Below are positions 8,506-16,217 of a stretch of DNA of 64,000 bases, piece by piece. The notes beneath the pieces were generated by a model that made no database searches, was not told the DNA's origin, and saw only the letters and a program-made list of their open reading frames with translations. Position 1 is the stretch's first letter, and each line of letters begins with the position of its first letter. The DNA is from Paenibacillus plantarum (lineage in GTDB: Bacteria; Bacillota; Bacilli; Paenibacillales; NBRC-103111). Where the stretch lies: positions 186,001 to 250,000 of the forward strand of contig NZ_WHNY01000074.1 in assembly GCF_013141695.1 (NCBI RefSeq), given 5' to 3'. The position numbers and the translations under genes are program-made.

Positions 8506-10530
8506 CTATCCTTTGGTTATCTGAATAGCTGCGGAAGGAGCTCCGCTATATACCGTCTTTCCATTACAAACAATCGTGCAATGGTTCGGCTTCATATGGA
8601 CGTCAATCTGTTGGTCGCGATAACGATAGCCAGAAATCGAGACACTTCCTTCTTGCGGTGGCTGTGGACATATCTCTAACGTTCCATCTAACTTCGGATT
8701 GATGCCCGCCATGCCAAACACCAGTGCTTCTGTGCCTGTGAGACCAGCTATGATGTTCCCCCGCTTATGGCTTGGAACGGCAGGCCGGTCGCTATAGTGC
8801 TCCTGTGGGAAATACGGCAGATGCTTGCCCATCCAGAACAAGCGCTTCAGAACATCCCAAGCTAACGCGGGCTGCCCCTGTTCCCACAACGTAAGCGCGA
8901 GCGTCGGGCTTTCACCTGTATAGCTGCCTCCGCCGGACCAGTCGGGGTCATTCAATTCATAATGCAGCGAATCTTCCGCAGATATACTGCTTACACCATA
9001 AGGTCCAAGAAAAGCTCCTTCTTTTAAATGTGTCAGTAATGATTTGGTCATATCCGCATTGCAAATGCCCATTCTTAATGTATCGAAGGCCTGAATCGTG
9101 TACACCCGCTCTACGTGCCCATTCGGGTACCGGCATAGAAACCATCCGTTCTCTGGATCCCATAAGTGTTCCTGAATCGCCGCACGGATACGGCTGGCTT
9201 TATCTCGCCATGTTTGGGATTCCCCATGTCCAAGTCGTTCTGCCATGTCGGCCAAACGATCATAGCACCACGCTCTTTCGGCGTTGGGGCTGGATACGAC
9301 ATGCTCATGAGCGGCGCTCCTCATTTCGAGCAGATTGTGCTGCTTGCCGTAATCCAGTAATTCGCCCCAAGCCGGAAGCCGTTCTTCATCGTGAAGCAGT
9401 AAATTTTTCATCAAATCATAGAGTTCCAAACCTTCACCATACTGTGTTACATTGCACCAGACCAAATTGAAGAAGGACCATAGACTGTACGAATACGGAA
9501 CATCCTTCCCTAGACCGCTAGGAGCGAATCTCGAATGACGCTCAATACCGCTTCGCGCCATCATGTGCGCCAGCTCGATCACTTTATCACTTCCCAGCAT
9601 CAATCCTAGCATCCGAGCTGCATAACCTCCGGTATCCCACGGATAACAGCAAATTCCGGCGCCTTCCATCCCAGCTACAACTGGGAAAGGCTGCATTGCA
9701 AAGTCAGGATGCTCCCATAGACAGATCAGACCGCTGACAAGCGAACGTCTGTAGTAATCTTCAAGACCGGGAATGTCACTGGTCAACTTGGGGATAGACT
9801 CACAGTAACGCTGAATCCGGTTCTCCCAGACCTCATATGTATGCCGTTCACATGCCGCTAAATTGTCATCCAAGCATACGGATTCTTGAGCCTTCGTCAA
9901 CAGGATAGCCAAACGGTAAACCGCCTCTTGCCCAGATGCGAGTAAGTCAGATTCCCTTTTCTCTTGTATAAAAGTAACCCTTACCTTATCGTTCTCCCAT
10001 ATCCCATCTTCGACTTCATGCACCTCCGCGCCCTTAGAAGGATGGCCGAAATCCCAATCGTTCAGGGATTGAATGCCTGGATGGCCTGGCGTCACGCGTG
10101 GAACAATGTTCAACTGGATGCTGCGGTCTGTCCGATTCATAACCCATACTGTTAGTACAAATCCTGCACGATCCGCTAGCGGAACAAGTGAGCTTCGCAC
10201 GGAGAGCGAAACCAGGCGTTCTTCCACGAAGTAGTGGTACGTTCCTGTCCGTTCGATCCGGTCCGGCCGCCATTCGGCGCCTGAATACAATAGCCCGCAA
10301 TCCCCTTTCCCCTTGTTACCTGTATCGCTAATGCGATGTCCGTCTGCCATGAAATCAAGCAGCACTTCCATATCTTGCGCGCCAAAAGGTGGAGAGAACA
10401 ATCCGCCGACGCCAGTCACCGTACCTGCTAGTGGAGCAACTGTACTATATCCGCTACATACCCATAAGTGATTAGCTGGAGCCACACTGGCTCGCAAATC
10501 AAATGCAAAGTCGTTCAATTGATAATTCAT
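8506..10530 (-). CDS. Glycoside hydrolase with (alpha/alpha)6-type catalytic domain (MGH1/GH63-like)
   Basis: 674-residue protein without a signal peptide, so probably cytoplasmic and acting on imported oligosaccharides. The first ~220 residues resemble a beta-sandwich. Residues ~250-600 have the helical-toroid look of trehalase/GH63/GH78-type enzymes: CCYPWDTGGYAARMLGLMLG, ERAWCYDRLADMAERLG, HLWDPENGWFLCR and WSGGGSYTGESPTLAL. The last ~70 residues form a small beta domain. AAAGGTGAAACC precedes the ATG. It is first in the minus-strand carbohydrate locus, under a promoter sharing its box with the permease operon. Substrate and exact GH family are not determinable by eye. Confidence 0.75.
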   Translation of the reverse strand: MNYQLNDFAFDLRASVAPANHLWVCSGYSTVAPLAGTVTGVGGLFSPPFGAQDMEVLLDFMADGHRISDTGNKGKGDCGLLYSGAEWRPDRIERTGTYHYFVEERLVSLSVRSSLVPLADRAGFVLTVWVMNRTDRSIQLNIVPRVTPGHPGIQSLNDWDFGHPSKGAEVHEVEDGIWENDKVRVTFIQEKRESDLLASGQEAVYRLAILLTKAQESVCLDDNLAACERHTYEVWENRIQRYCESIPKLTSDIPGLEDYYRRSLVSGLICLWEHPDFAMQPFPVVAGMEGAGICCYPWDTGGYAARMLGLMLGSDKVIELAHMMARSGIERHSRFAPSGLGKDVPYSYSLWSFFNLVWCNVTQYGEGLELYDLMKNLLLHDEERLPAWGELLDYGKQHNLLEMRSAAHEHVVSSPNAERAWCYDRLADMAERLGHGESQTWRDKASRIRAAIQEHLWDPENGWFLCRYPNGHVERVYTIQAFDTLRMGICNADMTKSLLTHLKEGAFLGPYGVSSISAEDSLHYELNDPDWSGGGSYTGESPTLALTLWEQGQPALAWDVLKRLFWMGKHLPYFPQEHYSDRPAVPSHKRGNIIAGLTGTEALVFGMAGINPKLDGTLEICPQPPQEGSVSISGYRYRDQQIDVHMKPNHCTIVCNGKTVYSGAPSAAIQITKG

Positions 10531-10580
10531 GGTTTCACCTTTCCTTTTCCATGTGCAGTCCGTCGTGCATCGACATCCTC

Positions 10581-10624
10581 ATCTTAAAGAGCGTACAATG
10601 TTTCCGTCGATATTCATTCTGTTG
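10581..10624 (-). promoter_or_regulatory. Candidate activator box and promoter for the glycosidase gene
   Basis: Second copy of the 20-bp box (10599-10618), 12 nt upstream of a TAAGAT -10-like hexamer (10581-10586). Similarity with the 8.4-kb copy extends six more positions with two mismatches. It lies about 70 nt upstream of the glycosidase start. Confidence 0.6.
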
Positions 10625-10719
10625 GTTCTTTGTTTGTGGACCGGATAGACTGACTATATAGGCAAAAAGTAATCATCATCTGTTATTTCGTTATCATTTT
10701 CTGCGGGAATGGATAGCAA

Positions 10720-10758
10720 AAAACGCCTTTGTTGGAGTGATTCCAACGAAGGCGTTTT
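10720..10758 (-). terminator. Strong intrinsic terminator
   Basis: 17-bp stem (AAAACGCC outer arm, one G-U pair) with a 5-nt loop, followed on the minus strand by six Ts. It sits immediately after the stop of a small minus-strand reading frame, which supports transcription of that frame. Confidence 0.85.
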
Positions 10759-10915
10759 AATTAGGTCCTTTAATTCCGATTTTTGTTCTCTTTTTACGAT
10801 CCTTATCAAACAAAATTGCTGTAAAAAATCCTATAAACCCTGCAACTATGCAATAAAAAAAGTACCCATCATTCAATTGTGATTTCCTTTTCGCTTTCCC
10901 ATACCTTAATATCAA
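10757..10915 (-). CDS. Possible small single-pass membrane protein
   Basis: A short frame of about 52 codons that starts at TTG and reads through a hydrophobic stretch (FFYCIVAGFIGFFTAILF, about residues 20-37) followed by a basic tail (DKDRKKRTKIGIKGPN). The pattern is that of a small membrane protein with a positively charged cytoplasmic end. A strong minus-strand terminator abuts the stop. The start is uncertain: no good ribosome site is visible, and the frame is open back to a TAG 15 nt further upstream. It could also be the tail of a truncated gene. Function unknown. Confidence 0.4.
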   Translation of the reverse strand: MILRYGKAKRKSQLNDGYFFYCIVAGFIGFFTAILFDKDRKKRTKIGIKGPN

Positions 10916-11375
10916 TCCATCCGTGAAATTCTATAGTTATCAGGATATTTATGACTCTAACACTCCCCGCAAAGCACTTTGTTAATTCCCTTATTTTACC
11001 ACAATGTATTCATTCCCGAAGCGTCAGAAGCTCTTATTAGTTTTCTTGATTTTTTTGAATTACTCTCATTAAAATAAGCTTCGTAAATACAAATAGAATA
11101 ATGGCACATACAGCGAGCTCGAAATCCGAAGCGCATCACCATGCTCATTTCAAGTTATAAATAACGTTATGCTATCATCCTATGCTTTGGAAAAGTTTGG
11201 ATTATATCCGAATAGCGTTATGGCATAGCGTTAATGCCCCTCTACATGCTCTTATTTAAAATAAAAGTAGAAATAGCGTTATGCCATCATTCTATTCTCG
11301 TCGAAAGTACACTATTAACCCGATTAGCGTTATGGCATAGCGTTATTTACCATATTTGAAAGGACGGCGATTCTC
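10916..11375. repeat. Intergenic region with ~112-bp imperfect tandem repeat
   Basis: Two copies of a motif pair occur from 11163 to 11345. Each begins with a (A/G)CGTTATG(C)(T/C)ATCAT block (11163 and 11274) and ends with TAGCGTTATGGCATAGCGTT (11213 and 11325, the second exactly matching). The offset is about 112 bp and the interior is diverged. It ends about 30 bp before the CPBP-like gene. The repeat may be an interspersed intergenic element or a regulatory array. The rest of the gap shows no gene. Confidence 0.65.
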
Positions 11376-12179
11376 ATGAAGAGATATGTATCGATGCTGG
11401 GAAATTACTTGCTCTATGTGATGGTCATCATTTTAGTCATCTGCCTCTACAATATCGTTATTGATCCTGTATTAGGATGGGGACAGTTCGGACAAGGAAA
11501 AAACATCCCCATCCAGGTATTCATGGTACTTGTAGTTACGATCGCTCTTTCCGCAATTGTTTATGCCATTAAATATCGAATTTTGAAACAGACACCGGTG
11601 AACTTTTGGAGTCTTAGCAGCTTTTCGCCAATCAAACTGAGCTTTTCGATTCACATGATAACAATGGGGCTGGCGTTCACTTTATTGAATGCTGCCTCCA
11701 TGAAACTACTTCTTTCCTACGATCTTCCAACGTTCAATGATTTTACAGAAGAATATTTCGCCTCTGTTCCTTTCGTTTACATTATACTTTCCTCTGTGCT
11801 CACCACTGCACTTGAGCTGATCCTGTTCATCGGTATCATGTTCAACGAAGCCCGGAAACAGGTTCCCGTATTCTGGTCAATTCTAGTCATCGCTTTGATT
11901 ATTGCGGCGTTGCAGCCGGGAGGAATCGCGATGCAGCTTCTAGGTGTAGCGTTAGGATTCATTTATGGATCCATCTATGTACGTCTTCCATCCATATGGT
12001 CTGTTCTGCTCATTGGGATCGCGTTTAACATCAGTCTGTTCGTCATGAAAAAAATCGGTTGGCTTGATTCCATGGCGAACATGTCGGAATTCACTCTTAT
12101 CCTGCTTGCGGCAGTCATGGCGCTCTATCTCATCTTTAGCACCCTTTGGTACTGGAGAAAACCTAAAGAGGCAGCTTAA
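11376..12179 (+). CDS. CPBP/Abi-like intramembrane protein, active site degenerate
   Basis: 267 residues with about eight hydrophobic segments. The arrangement resembles the CPBP (CAAX protease/bacteriocin-processing) family: a first motif region at LTTALELILFIGIMFNEARK (about 140-159) where active members have EExxxR, a second at ALQPGGIAMQLLGVALGFIYG where they usually carry a His, and a third at LLIGIAFNISL with the Asn. Here the second Glu, the Arg and the His are absent, so proteolysis is doubtful. AAAGGA lies 10 nt before the ATG. It may be a non-catalytic member, or an unrelated membrane protein that only looks similar. Confidence 0.55.
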   Translation: MKRYVSMLGNYLLYVMVIILVICLYNIVIDPVLGWGQFGQGKNIPIQVFMVLVVTIALSAIVYAIKYRILKQTPVNFWSLSSFSPIKLSFSIHMITMGLAFTLLNAASMKLLLSYDLPTFNDFTEEYFASVPFVYIILSSVLTTALELILFIGIMFNEARKQVPVFWSILVIALIIAALQPGGIAMQLLGVALGFIYGSIYVRLPSIWSVLLIGIAFNISLFVMKKIGWLDSMANMSEFTLILLAAVMALYLIFSTLWYWRKPKEAA

Positions 12180-12188
12180 TCTTAAAAA

Positions 12189-12216
12189 AGCGACCGATCC
12201 ACTAGGATCGGCCGCT
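12189..12216. terminator. Bidirectional intrinsic terminator
   Basis: 11-bp stem built on CGACCGATCC/GGATCGGCCG with an ACTA loop between convergent genes. The minus side ends in TTTTTT, so it is stronger for the SDR gene. Confidence 0.75.
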
Positions 12217-12228
12217 GCTTATCATATA

Positions 12229-13050
12229 TTATTTATAGCTTTGCAACATCGTTTCCAGGTATTCCTCAATGGGAAGCGACTTCCGCAGCGCCAACAAGTT
12301 ATTACCTGCCTCGCCAATGACCGTCCGGAATTGTTTGCTTTCTCCGAATGCTTGAGCCGCGATGGCATCGACGATGATTTGTGGATCATCCAAATTGCTG
12401 CTATCCGTATTATTCATCAACGTGGTAATTTTATTCATTAGGTCGTCATAAGCCGTGATACTCTCGTCTTTGTTCCATCGAATGTTATTCTTAAAATTGT
12501 TGCCAGTAGAGCCGCCTTGTTCGATGAGACGAAGCTCGATATTCAACGGTTTAAGCTCGTAATACAGCCCTTCCGTCAAGCCTTCTAGTGCAAATTTTGA
12601 CATGTTATACAAGGAACCAAGTGGAACCGCCGTTGTGAAACCCATGAAAGAACTAATATTGATAAACATGCCTCCACCTACGGCTCGGAAATGTGGTACA
12701 AATTTTCGAATGACATTGATCGGTCCACGAACGTTGACGTCATATTGCCAATCGATCGTCTCTTCCAAAGCCAATTCCAATGCCCCATAGACACCCATTC
12801 CTGCGTTGTTGACGACGACGTCGATTTTCCCAAAGGCCGCAATCGCATCATCGACAGCAGAATGGACTTCCTCCAGGTTCGTAACGTCCAATTTGAAAAG
12901 CTTCACATTCTCGTATGCGATCAGCTCGGTTTCATTTTCCGGTGTGCGCATCGTCGCGGCGACGTTCCAGCCGAGGTTCGCAAAATGAATGGCCGTCAGC
13001 TTGCCTAGCCCTGAGCTAGTTCCCGTAATAAAAATTGTTTTTGTTGGCAT
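12229..13050 (-). CDS. SDR family oxidoreductase
   Basis: 273-residue classical short-chain dehydrogenase/reductase. The Rossmann motif TGTSSGLG is near residues 9-16, NNAG near 84-87, the Ser of the INISSF stretch near 137, and YxxxK as YNMSK near 150. It should catalyse NAD(P)-dependent oxidation or reduction of an unknown small molecule in the cytoplasm. The ATG at 13050 is chosen because GGAGG lies 7 nt before it; the longer reading frame starts inside that leader. A TetR gene lies upstream on the same strand, with inverted-repeat operator candidates between them, so it is probably the repressor's target. Confidence 0.9.
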   Translation of the reverse strand: MPTKTIFITGTSSGLGKLTAIHFANLGWNVAATMRTPENETELIAYENVKLFKLDVTNLEEVHSAVDDAIAAFGKIDVVVNNAGMGVYGALELALEETIDWQYDVNVRGPINVIRKFVPHFRAVGGGMFINISSFMGFTTAVPLGSLYNMSKFALEGLTEGLYYELKPLNIELRLIEQGGSTGNNFKNNIRWNKDESITAYDDLMNKITTLMNNTDSSNLDDPQIIVDAIAAQAFGESKQFRTVIGEAGNNLLALRKSLPIEEYLETMLQSYK

Positions 13051-13086
13051 AATAATTCCTCCGATACTCATTTTTCGCCCAATTAA

Positions 13087-13104
13087 ATTGAACGTTCATT
13101 CTAT
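13087..13104. promoter_or_regulatory. TetR operator candidate 1
   Basis: ATTGAACGTTCATTCTAT contains the 8-bp palindrome GAACGTTC, 37 bp upstream of the SDR start. Its minus strand reads ATAGAATGAACGTTC, the same pattern as the next two sites. Confidence 0.55.
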
Positions 13105-13156
13105 AACGTGTAAAGTCCTTTATTAAACGAGGCGATTTGCAACAATAATTAATCTA

Positions 13157-13173
13157 TCGAACGTTCAATCTAT
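13157..13173. promoter_or_regulatory. TetR operator candidate 2
   Basis: TCGAACGTTCAATCTAT has the same GAACGTTC core and the same flanking ATAGATT on the minus strand as operator 1. It sits between the TetR stop and the SDR gene. Confidence 0.55.
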
Positions 13174-13198
13174 TTATGATAAAAGAAGTAGGCTGAAC

Positions 13199-13795
13199 TT
13201 AACTGTTCGAACCTTTTTCTTTGCTCACCGCGTTCCAGCAGGCGAGAATTGCTTGATTGACGATTTCTTCTGTAAGGTCCTGCGAATCTCGCTGATATAA
13301 CTTCAGAAGATAAACGATGGAACCGTAATGCATCTGAACCATCATGCGCGGCTCTAGAACGACGAAAATATCTTCGTTGACTGCCTGCTGATACAGCTTC
13401 TCAAGCGGCCCGCACCAGCCACCATTGATGGCTTCCTCCTTGGTCTGCTCATAAATATAGGGTGAAAACGAGTACTGCTCAATGAACCGAAACCCCTTCG
13501 GATACTTCCTGCCTAGCTCGAATACATTTCTCCAAGCCTGATGGAAACGTTCCTTTACGGAATTAGCTTGGTTCAGGTCTTTCGTTACGAACTCACCGTT
13601 GAACAAGACAATAGCCTTGTAAAGCTCATTAATAATGTCTTCCTTGCTGCTGAAGTAATGATAGATGTTACCTGTTGAGACACCAGAATCCTTGGCTATC
13701 AACGACATCGATGTAGCTTGCAATTCCCGGTCGATGATCAGATGCAACGTTGTCTCCAAGACCGCCTTCTGAACTTTGTTGTATCGTTCGAACAT
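13199..13795 (-). CDS. TetR/AcrR family transcriptional regulator
   Basis: 198 residues. The N-terminal helix-turn-helix is TSMSLIAKDSGVSTGNIYHY (about residues 28-47), followed by FSSKEDIINELY, the canonical TetR end of the DNA-binding domain. The C-terminal ligand domain is helical and unassigned. The ATG at 13795 is supported by AGGAGG 7 nt upstream. Operator-like GAACGTTC/GATCGTTC repeats lie before both this gene and the downstream SDR gene, so it probably represses itself and the SDR enzyme. Confidence 0.9.
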   Translation of the reverse strand: MFERYNKVQKAVLETTLHLIIDRELQATSMSLIAKDSGVSTGNIYHYFSSKEDIINELYKAIVLFNGEFVTKDLNQANSVKERFHQAWRNVFELGRKYPKGFRFIEQYSFSPYIYEQTKEEAINGGWCGPLEKLYQQAVNEDIFVVLEPRMMVQMHYGSIVYLLKLYQRDSQDLTEEIVNQAILACWNAVSKEKGSNS

Positions 13796-13817
13796 GTCCT
13801 GCCTCCTTCCGCTCATA

Positions 13818-13838
13818 ATAGATCGAATGATCGTTCTA
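13818..13838. promoter_or_regulatory. TetR operator candidate 3 (autoregulatory)
   Basis: ATAGATCGAATGATCGTTCT shares the ATAGAT(C/T)GAA...CGTTC pattern with the two sites near the SDR gene but has a longer centre. It lies 22 bp upstream of the TetR start. Confidence 0.45.
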
Positions 13839-13995
13839 ATCTTATAACAAAGATTTGCTTAAGTCAATTCTTCGTAGCCTCTCTCTTAATGGTGCATCGT
13901 GCTCTGCGGTTTTTTGTAATACGCCGCGTTTGAATATTGGTATCCTGAGAGTAGACAGATGAATAATGAAACGAATTCGAAAGGGGCATACGACA

Positions 13996-14565
13996 ATGGC
14001 TATATCCAATGCAGTGGATTTTATCGATTTTACCAACTCCAGTGAGTGGGAGACATGGCTGGCGGAGCATAGCGACCGGCAAGGCGAGGCCTGGCTTCGG
14101 ATCGCCAAAAAAGGATCTGAAATCCCGTCGATCACCATTCAGGAAGCGCTCGATAGCGCACTGTGTTACGGCTGGATCGACAGTCACCGGCGGTCGTTCG
14201 ACGCACGATATTATCTGCAACGGTATTCTCCGCGGAGCTCGAAGAGTCCTTGGTCCTTGGTCAACTTGAAGAAAGCGCAGCAGTTGATCGAGACCGGAAA
14301 GATGAAGGAGCGCGGTTACGCGGAGATTCGCCTCGCGCAGTCGGACGGGCGATGGGATGCCGCATACGAATCCCAGAAGACCGCAGCGATTCCGCCGGAT
14401 CTCGCGGCCGCACTCGAGGAGCATACACAAGCGAAGCAGGCATTCCACCGGCTCGACAAGACTGCCCAATACGCCGCGTTCCTGCCTATCTTGAAAACAG
14501 CGACGGCCGAAGTCCGCTCATCTCAGTTACGGAAAGCGATCGCTAAGCTGGTAATGACTCGTTAA
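13996..14565 (+). CDS. YdeI/OmpD-associated family protein
   Basis: 189-residue cytoplasmic protein of the YdeI family (called bacteriocin-protection or OmpD-associated in databases). Typical features are WLAEHSDRQGEAWLRIAKKG near the start, then ALDSALCYGWIDS, RYSPRSSKSPWSLVN and a helical C-terminus with AFHRLDKTAQYAAFLP. The molecular role of the family is not settled. AAAGGGG about 10 nt before the ATG at 13996 supports this start over one ten codons earlier. Its stop overlaps by four bases the end of an AraC-type remnant on the other strand. Confidence 0.85.
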   Translation: MAISNAVDFIDFTNSSEWETWLAEHSDRQGEAWLRIAKKGSEIPSITIQEALDSALCYGWIDSHRRSFDARYYLQRYSPRSSKSPWSLVNLKKAQQLIETGKMKERGYAEIRLAQSDGRWDAAYESQKTAAIPPDLAAALEEHTQAKQAFHRLDKTAQYAAFLPILKTATAEVRSSQLRKAIAKLVMTR

Positions 14566-14780
14566 ACTTGATCGCGTATGGAGGATGCAGGGTCGCGGAG
14601 TTCTCTTTTGTACTGCGCCGGCGTCTTGCCCAGAACACGCTTGAAGTCCGAGATGAAGTGTTGCTGGCTGCTGTAACCAAGTTGGTAAGCGATATCCGCC
14701 CAATCAGGAACATCGTATATGCGAATGGACGAAGCCGCTTGCAGCAATTTGTTCCTTTGGAGCTGCCACTTGATCCAACG
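14562..14780 (-). pseudogene. AraC-family regulator remnant (C-terminal helix-turn-helix only)
   Basis: Minus-strand frame encoding DWADIAYQLGYSSQQHFISD and FKRVLGKTPAQYKREL, the second helix-turn-helix and exit helix of AraC regulators, preceded by WIKWQLQRNKLLQAASS. The frame closes upstream at a TAA (about 14779-14781), so the sensor domain and first helix-turn-helix are missing. The break lies 12 bases from the start of the VOC gene on the other strand. It reads as the 3' scar of a regulator gene after a deletion. Confidence 0.75.
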
Positions 14781-14792
14781 ACTTTACGAGGA

Positions 14793-15194
14793 ATGGCCAA
14801 CGTTAGCTTCTGGGCCGAGGACGTGAATGCGGCGAGAGCTTGGTATACGAAACTTCTCGGAGCGCAGCCCTATTTTCAAGCTCCGAATCCGGAAACTCCC
14901 GCGTATATCGAGTACCGGATCGGCGATTATCAGAACGAGCTCGGCATCATCGATAAGAAGTACGCGCCCCCGGCAGCTAATATGGCAAGTGCTGGTGGCG
15001 CAACACTGTACTGGCACGTGGACGATGTTGCCTGCATGCTGGAGAAGTTGAAAGAGCTCGGCGCCACGGTGTACGAACCGCTGACGGAGCGTGGCGTGAA
15101 TTGGTTCACGGCGTCGGTGGTAGATCCATTCGGAAACATTATCGGCTTGATTCACAGCCCGCATTATCGGGAAGTATGGAGCGCCTTGCAGTAG
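14793..15194 (+). CDS. VOC family protein
   Basis: 133-residue glyoxalase/bleomycin-resistance-like protein: ANVSFWAEDVNAARAWYTKL at the N-terminus, YIEYRIGDYQNELGI in the middle and VVDPFGNIIGLIHSPHY at the end. It is a full single module, substrate unknown. The first part of its longer reading frame belongs to an AraC remnant on the opposite strand, so the start is placed at the ATG at 14793. GAGG is only two bases from that ATG, a poor ribosome site. The native leader was probably lost in the rearrangement, and expression may be low. Confidence 0.8.
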   Translation: MANVSFWAEDVNAARAWYTKLLGAQPYFQAPNPETPAYIEYRIGDYQNELGIIDKKYAPPAANMASAGGATLYWHVDDVACMLEKLKELGATVYEPLTERGVNWFTASVVDPFGNIIGLIHSPHYREVWSALQ

Positions 15195-15263
15195 GAGCAG
15201 AGCGACTACACGTGCCGCTATTTTCACAATCGGGATCAGACAACGCGACGCATGCCTCCTCTA

Positions 15264-15327
15264 AGAAAGCCATTGACAGACAATGGCTTTCTATCATACA
15301 TTATTATTGATTGATACAGTCAATCAA
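15264..15327 (+). promoter_or_regulatory. Promoter with hairpin and TetR-type operator
   Basis: A perfect 12-bp inverted repeat (arm AGAAAGCCATTG, 15264-15292, loop ACAGA) carries a consensus TTGACA at 15273-15278. An 18-nt spacer leads to TACATT (15297-15302). Directly downstream, 15307-15327 is a perfect inverted repeat TTGATTGA-N5-TCAATCAA, as expected for a repressor operator over the transcription start. It precedes the hydrolase-TetR operon. Confidence 0.65.
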
Positions 15328-15346
15328 TTAGAGGAGGTCAATAAAT

Positions 15347-16213
15347 ATGTCTAACTCAAAGAATTTTTCCAATATACAAGGCTTTTTTCACCAACACGAG
15401 GTTCTATCAAGTGACCGAACACGAATTGGATTCAAATCGATCGGCAAGGGTCCTGGGATCATACTTGTTCATGCTGCATTAAGGGATTCTAATGATTATA
15501 TCCGCTTAGCCATTGCGCTCTCTCACTCTTTTACCGTTCACCTTATGGATCGAAGAGGTCGGGGCTTGAGTGGTTCTCAGGGTCTAGAGTATGCTATGAA
15601 TAAAGAATGTGAAGATGTTCAAGCCATCCGGCAAGCGACAGGCGCCGACTATTTGATTGGACATAGTTATGGCGGGCTTGTCTCTCTGGAGCTGGCTAGA
15701 ATGGACGCTTCATTCACCAAAGTAGCATTGTACGAACCTGGCGTGGTGATTAATCCGATGGACGATGCTTGGATGCTGCGTTATGAGCAGGCGATGCTCA
15801 AGAATGATGAACGTGACGCATTTGCACATTTCGTGAGAGGGATGGGCCATACCCCTTTAACGAGGCTCCCCTATTGGTATGCCAAACTCATCTTGAGGCT
15901 CATGGTACGTGGAGACCATTGGCGTAAAACCGCTCAATTACTTCCGCAAAATTTACTTGAGCACCGTGAAGTGCAGCGGCTCTCTTCTTCTTATCAGAAT
16001 TACAACAGTATCCATGCAGATGTGTTGTTGATTCAAGGGGGCAAGAGCTCAGATTATACGAAAGAAATGATGAATGAATTAAACCGAACAATTGCCCGAT
16101 CAACATTGGAAACCGTGAACAATTTGGACCATTTTGGTCCAGAGAATGACGGCGGTCCTGACCAGGTAGCGAAACTGCTCACCACCTTTTTTCTTATATC
16201 CGAAGGAGATTGA
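15347..16213 (+). CDS. Alpha/beta-fold hydrolase
   Basis: 288 residues. The nucleophile elbow GHSYGG (about 104-109) gives the catalytic Ser; VHAALRDSND carries an oxyanion-type stretch and NLDHFGPE the catalytic His near 265. The acid is probably the Asp in the SSDYTKE region. It should hydrolyse an ester, amide or similar bond in a small molecule. GGAGG precedes the ATG. It is followed four bases later by a TetR gene, and the promoter has a TetR-like palindrome, so the pair probably forms a self-repressed detoxification operon. Confidence 0.88.
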   Translation: MSNSKNFSNIQGFFHQHEVLSSDRTRIGFKSIGKGPGIILVHAALRDSNDYIRLAIALSHSFTVHLMDRRGRGLSGSQGLEYAMNKECEDVQAIRQATGADYLIGHSYGGLVSLELARMDASFTKVALYEPGVVINPMDDAWMLRYEQAMLKNDERDAFAHFVRGMGHTPLTRLPYWYAKLILRLMVRGDHWRKTAQLLPQNLLEHREVQRLSSSYQNYNSIHADVLLIQGGKSSDYTKEMMNELNRTIARSTLETVNNLDHFGPENDGGPDQVAKLLTTFFLISEGD

Positions 16214-16217
16214 ATAC

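Noticed and set aside
14568..14792. Extra 75 codons at the front of the VOC frame at 14793
   Set aside because: The opposite strand of this stretch clearly encodes an AraC helix-turn-helix, so the plus-strand reading is an artefact.
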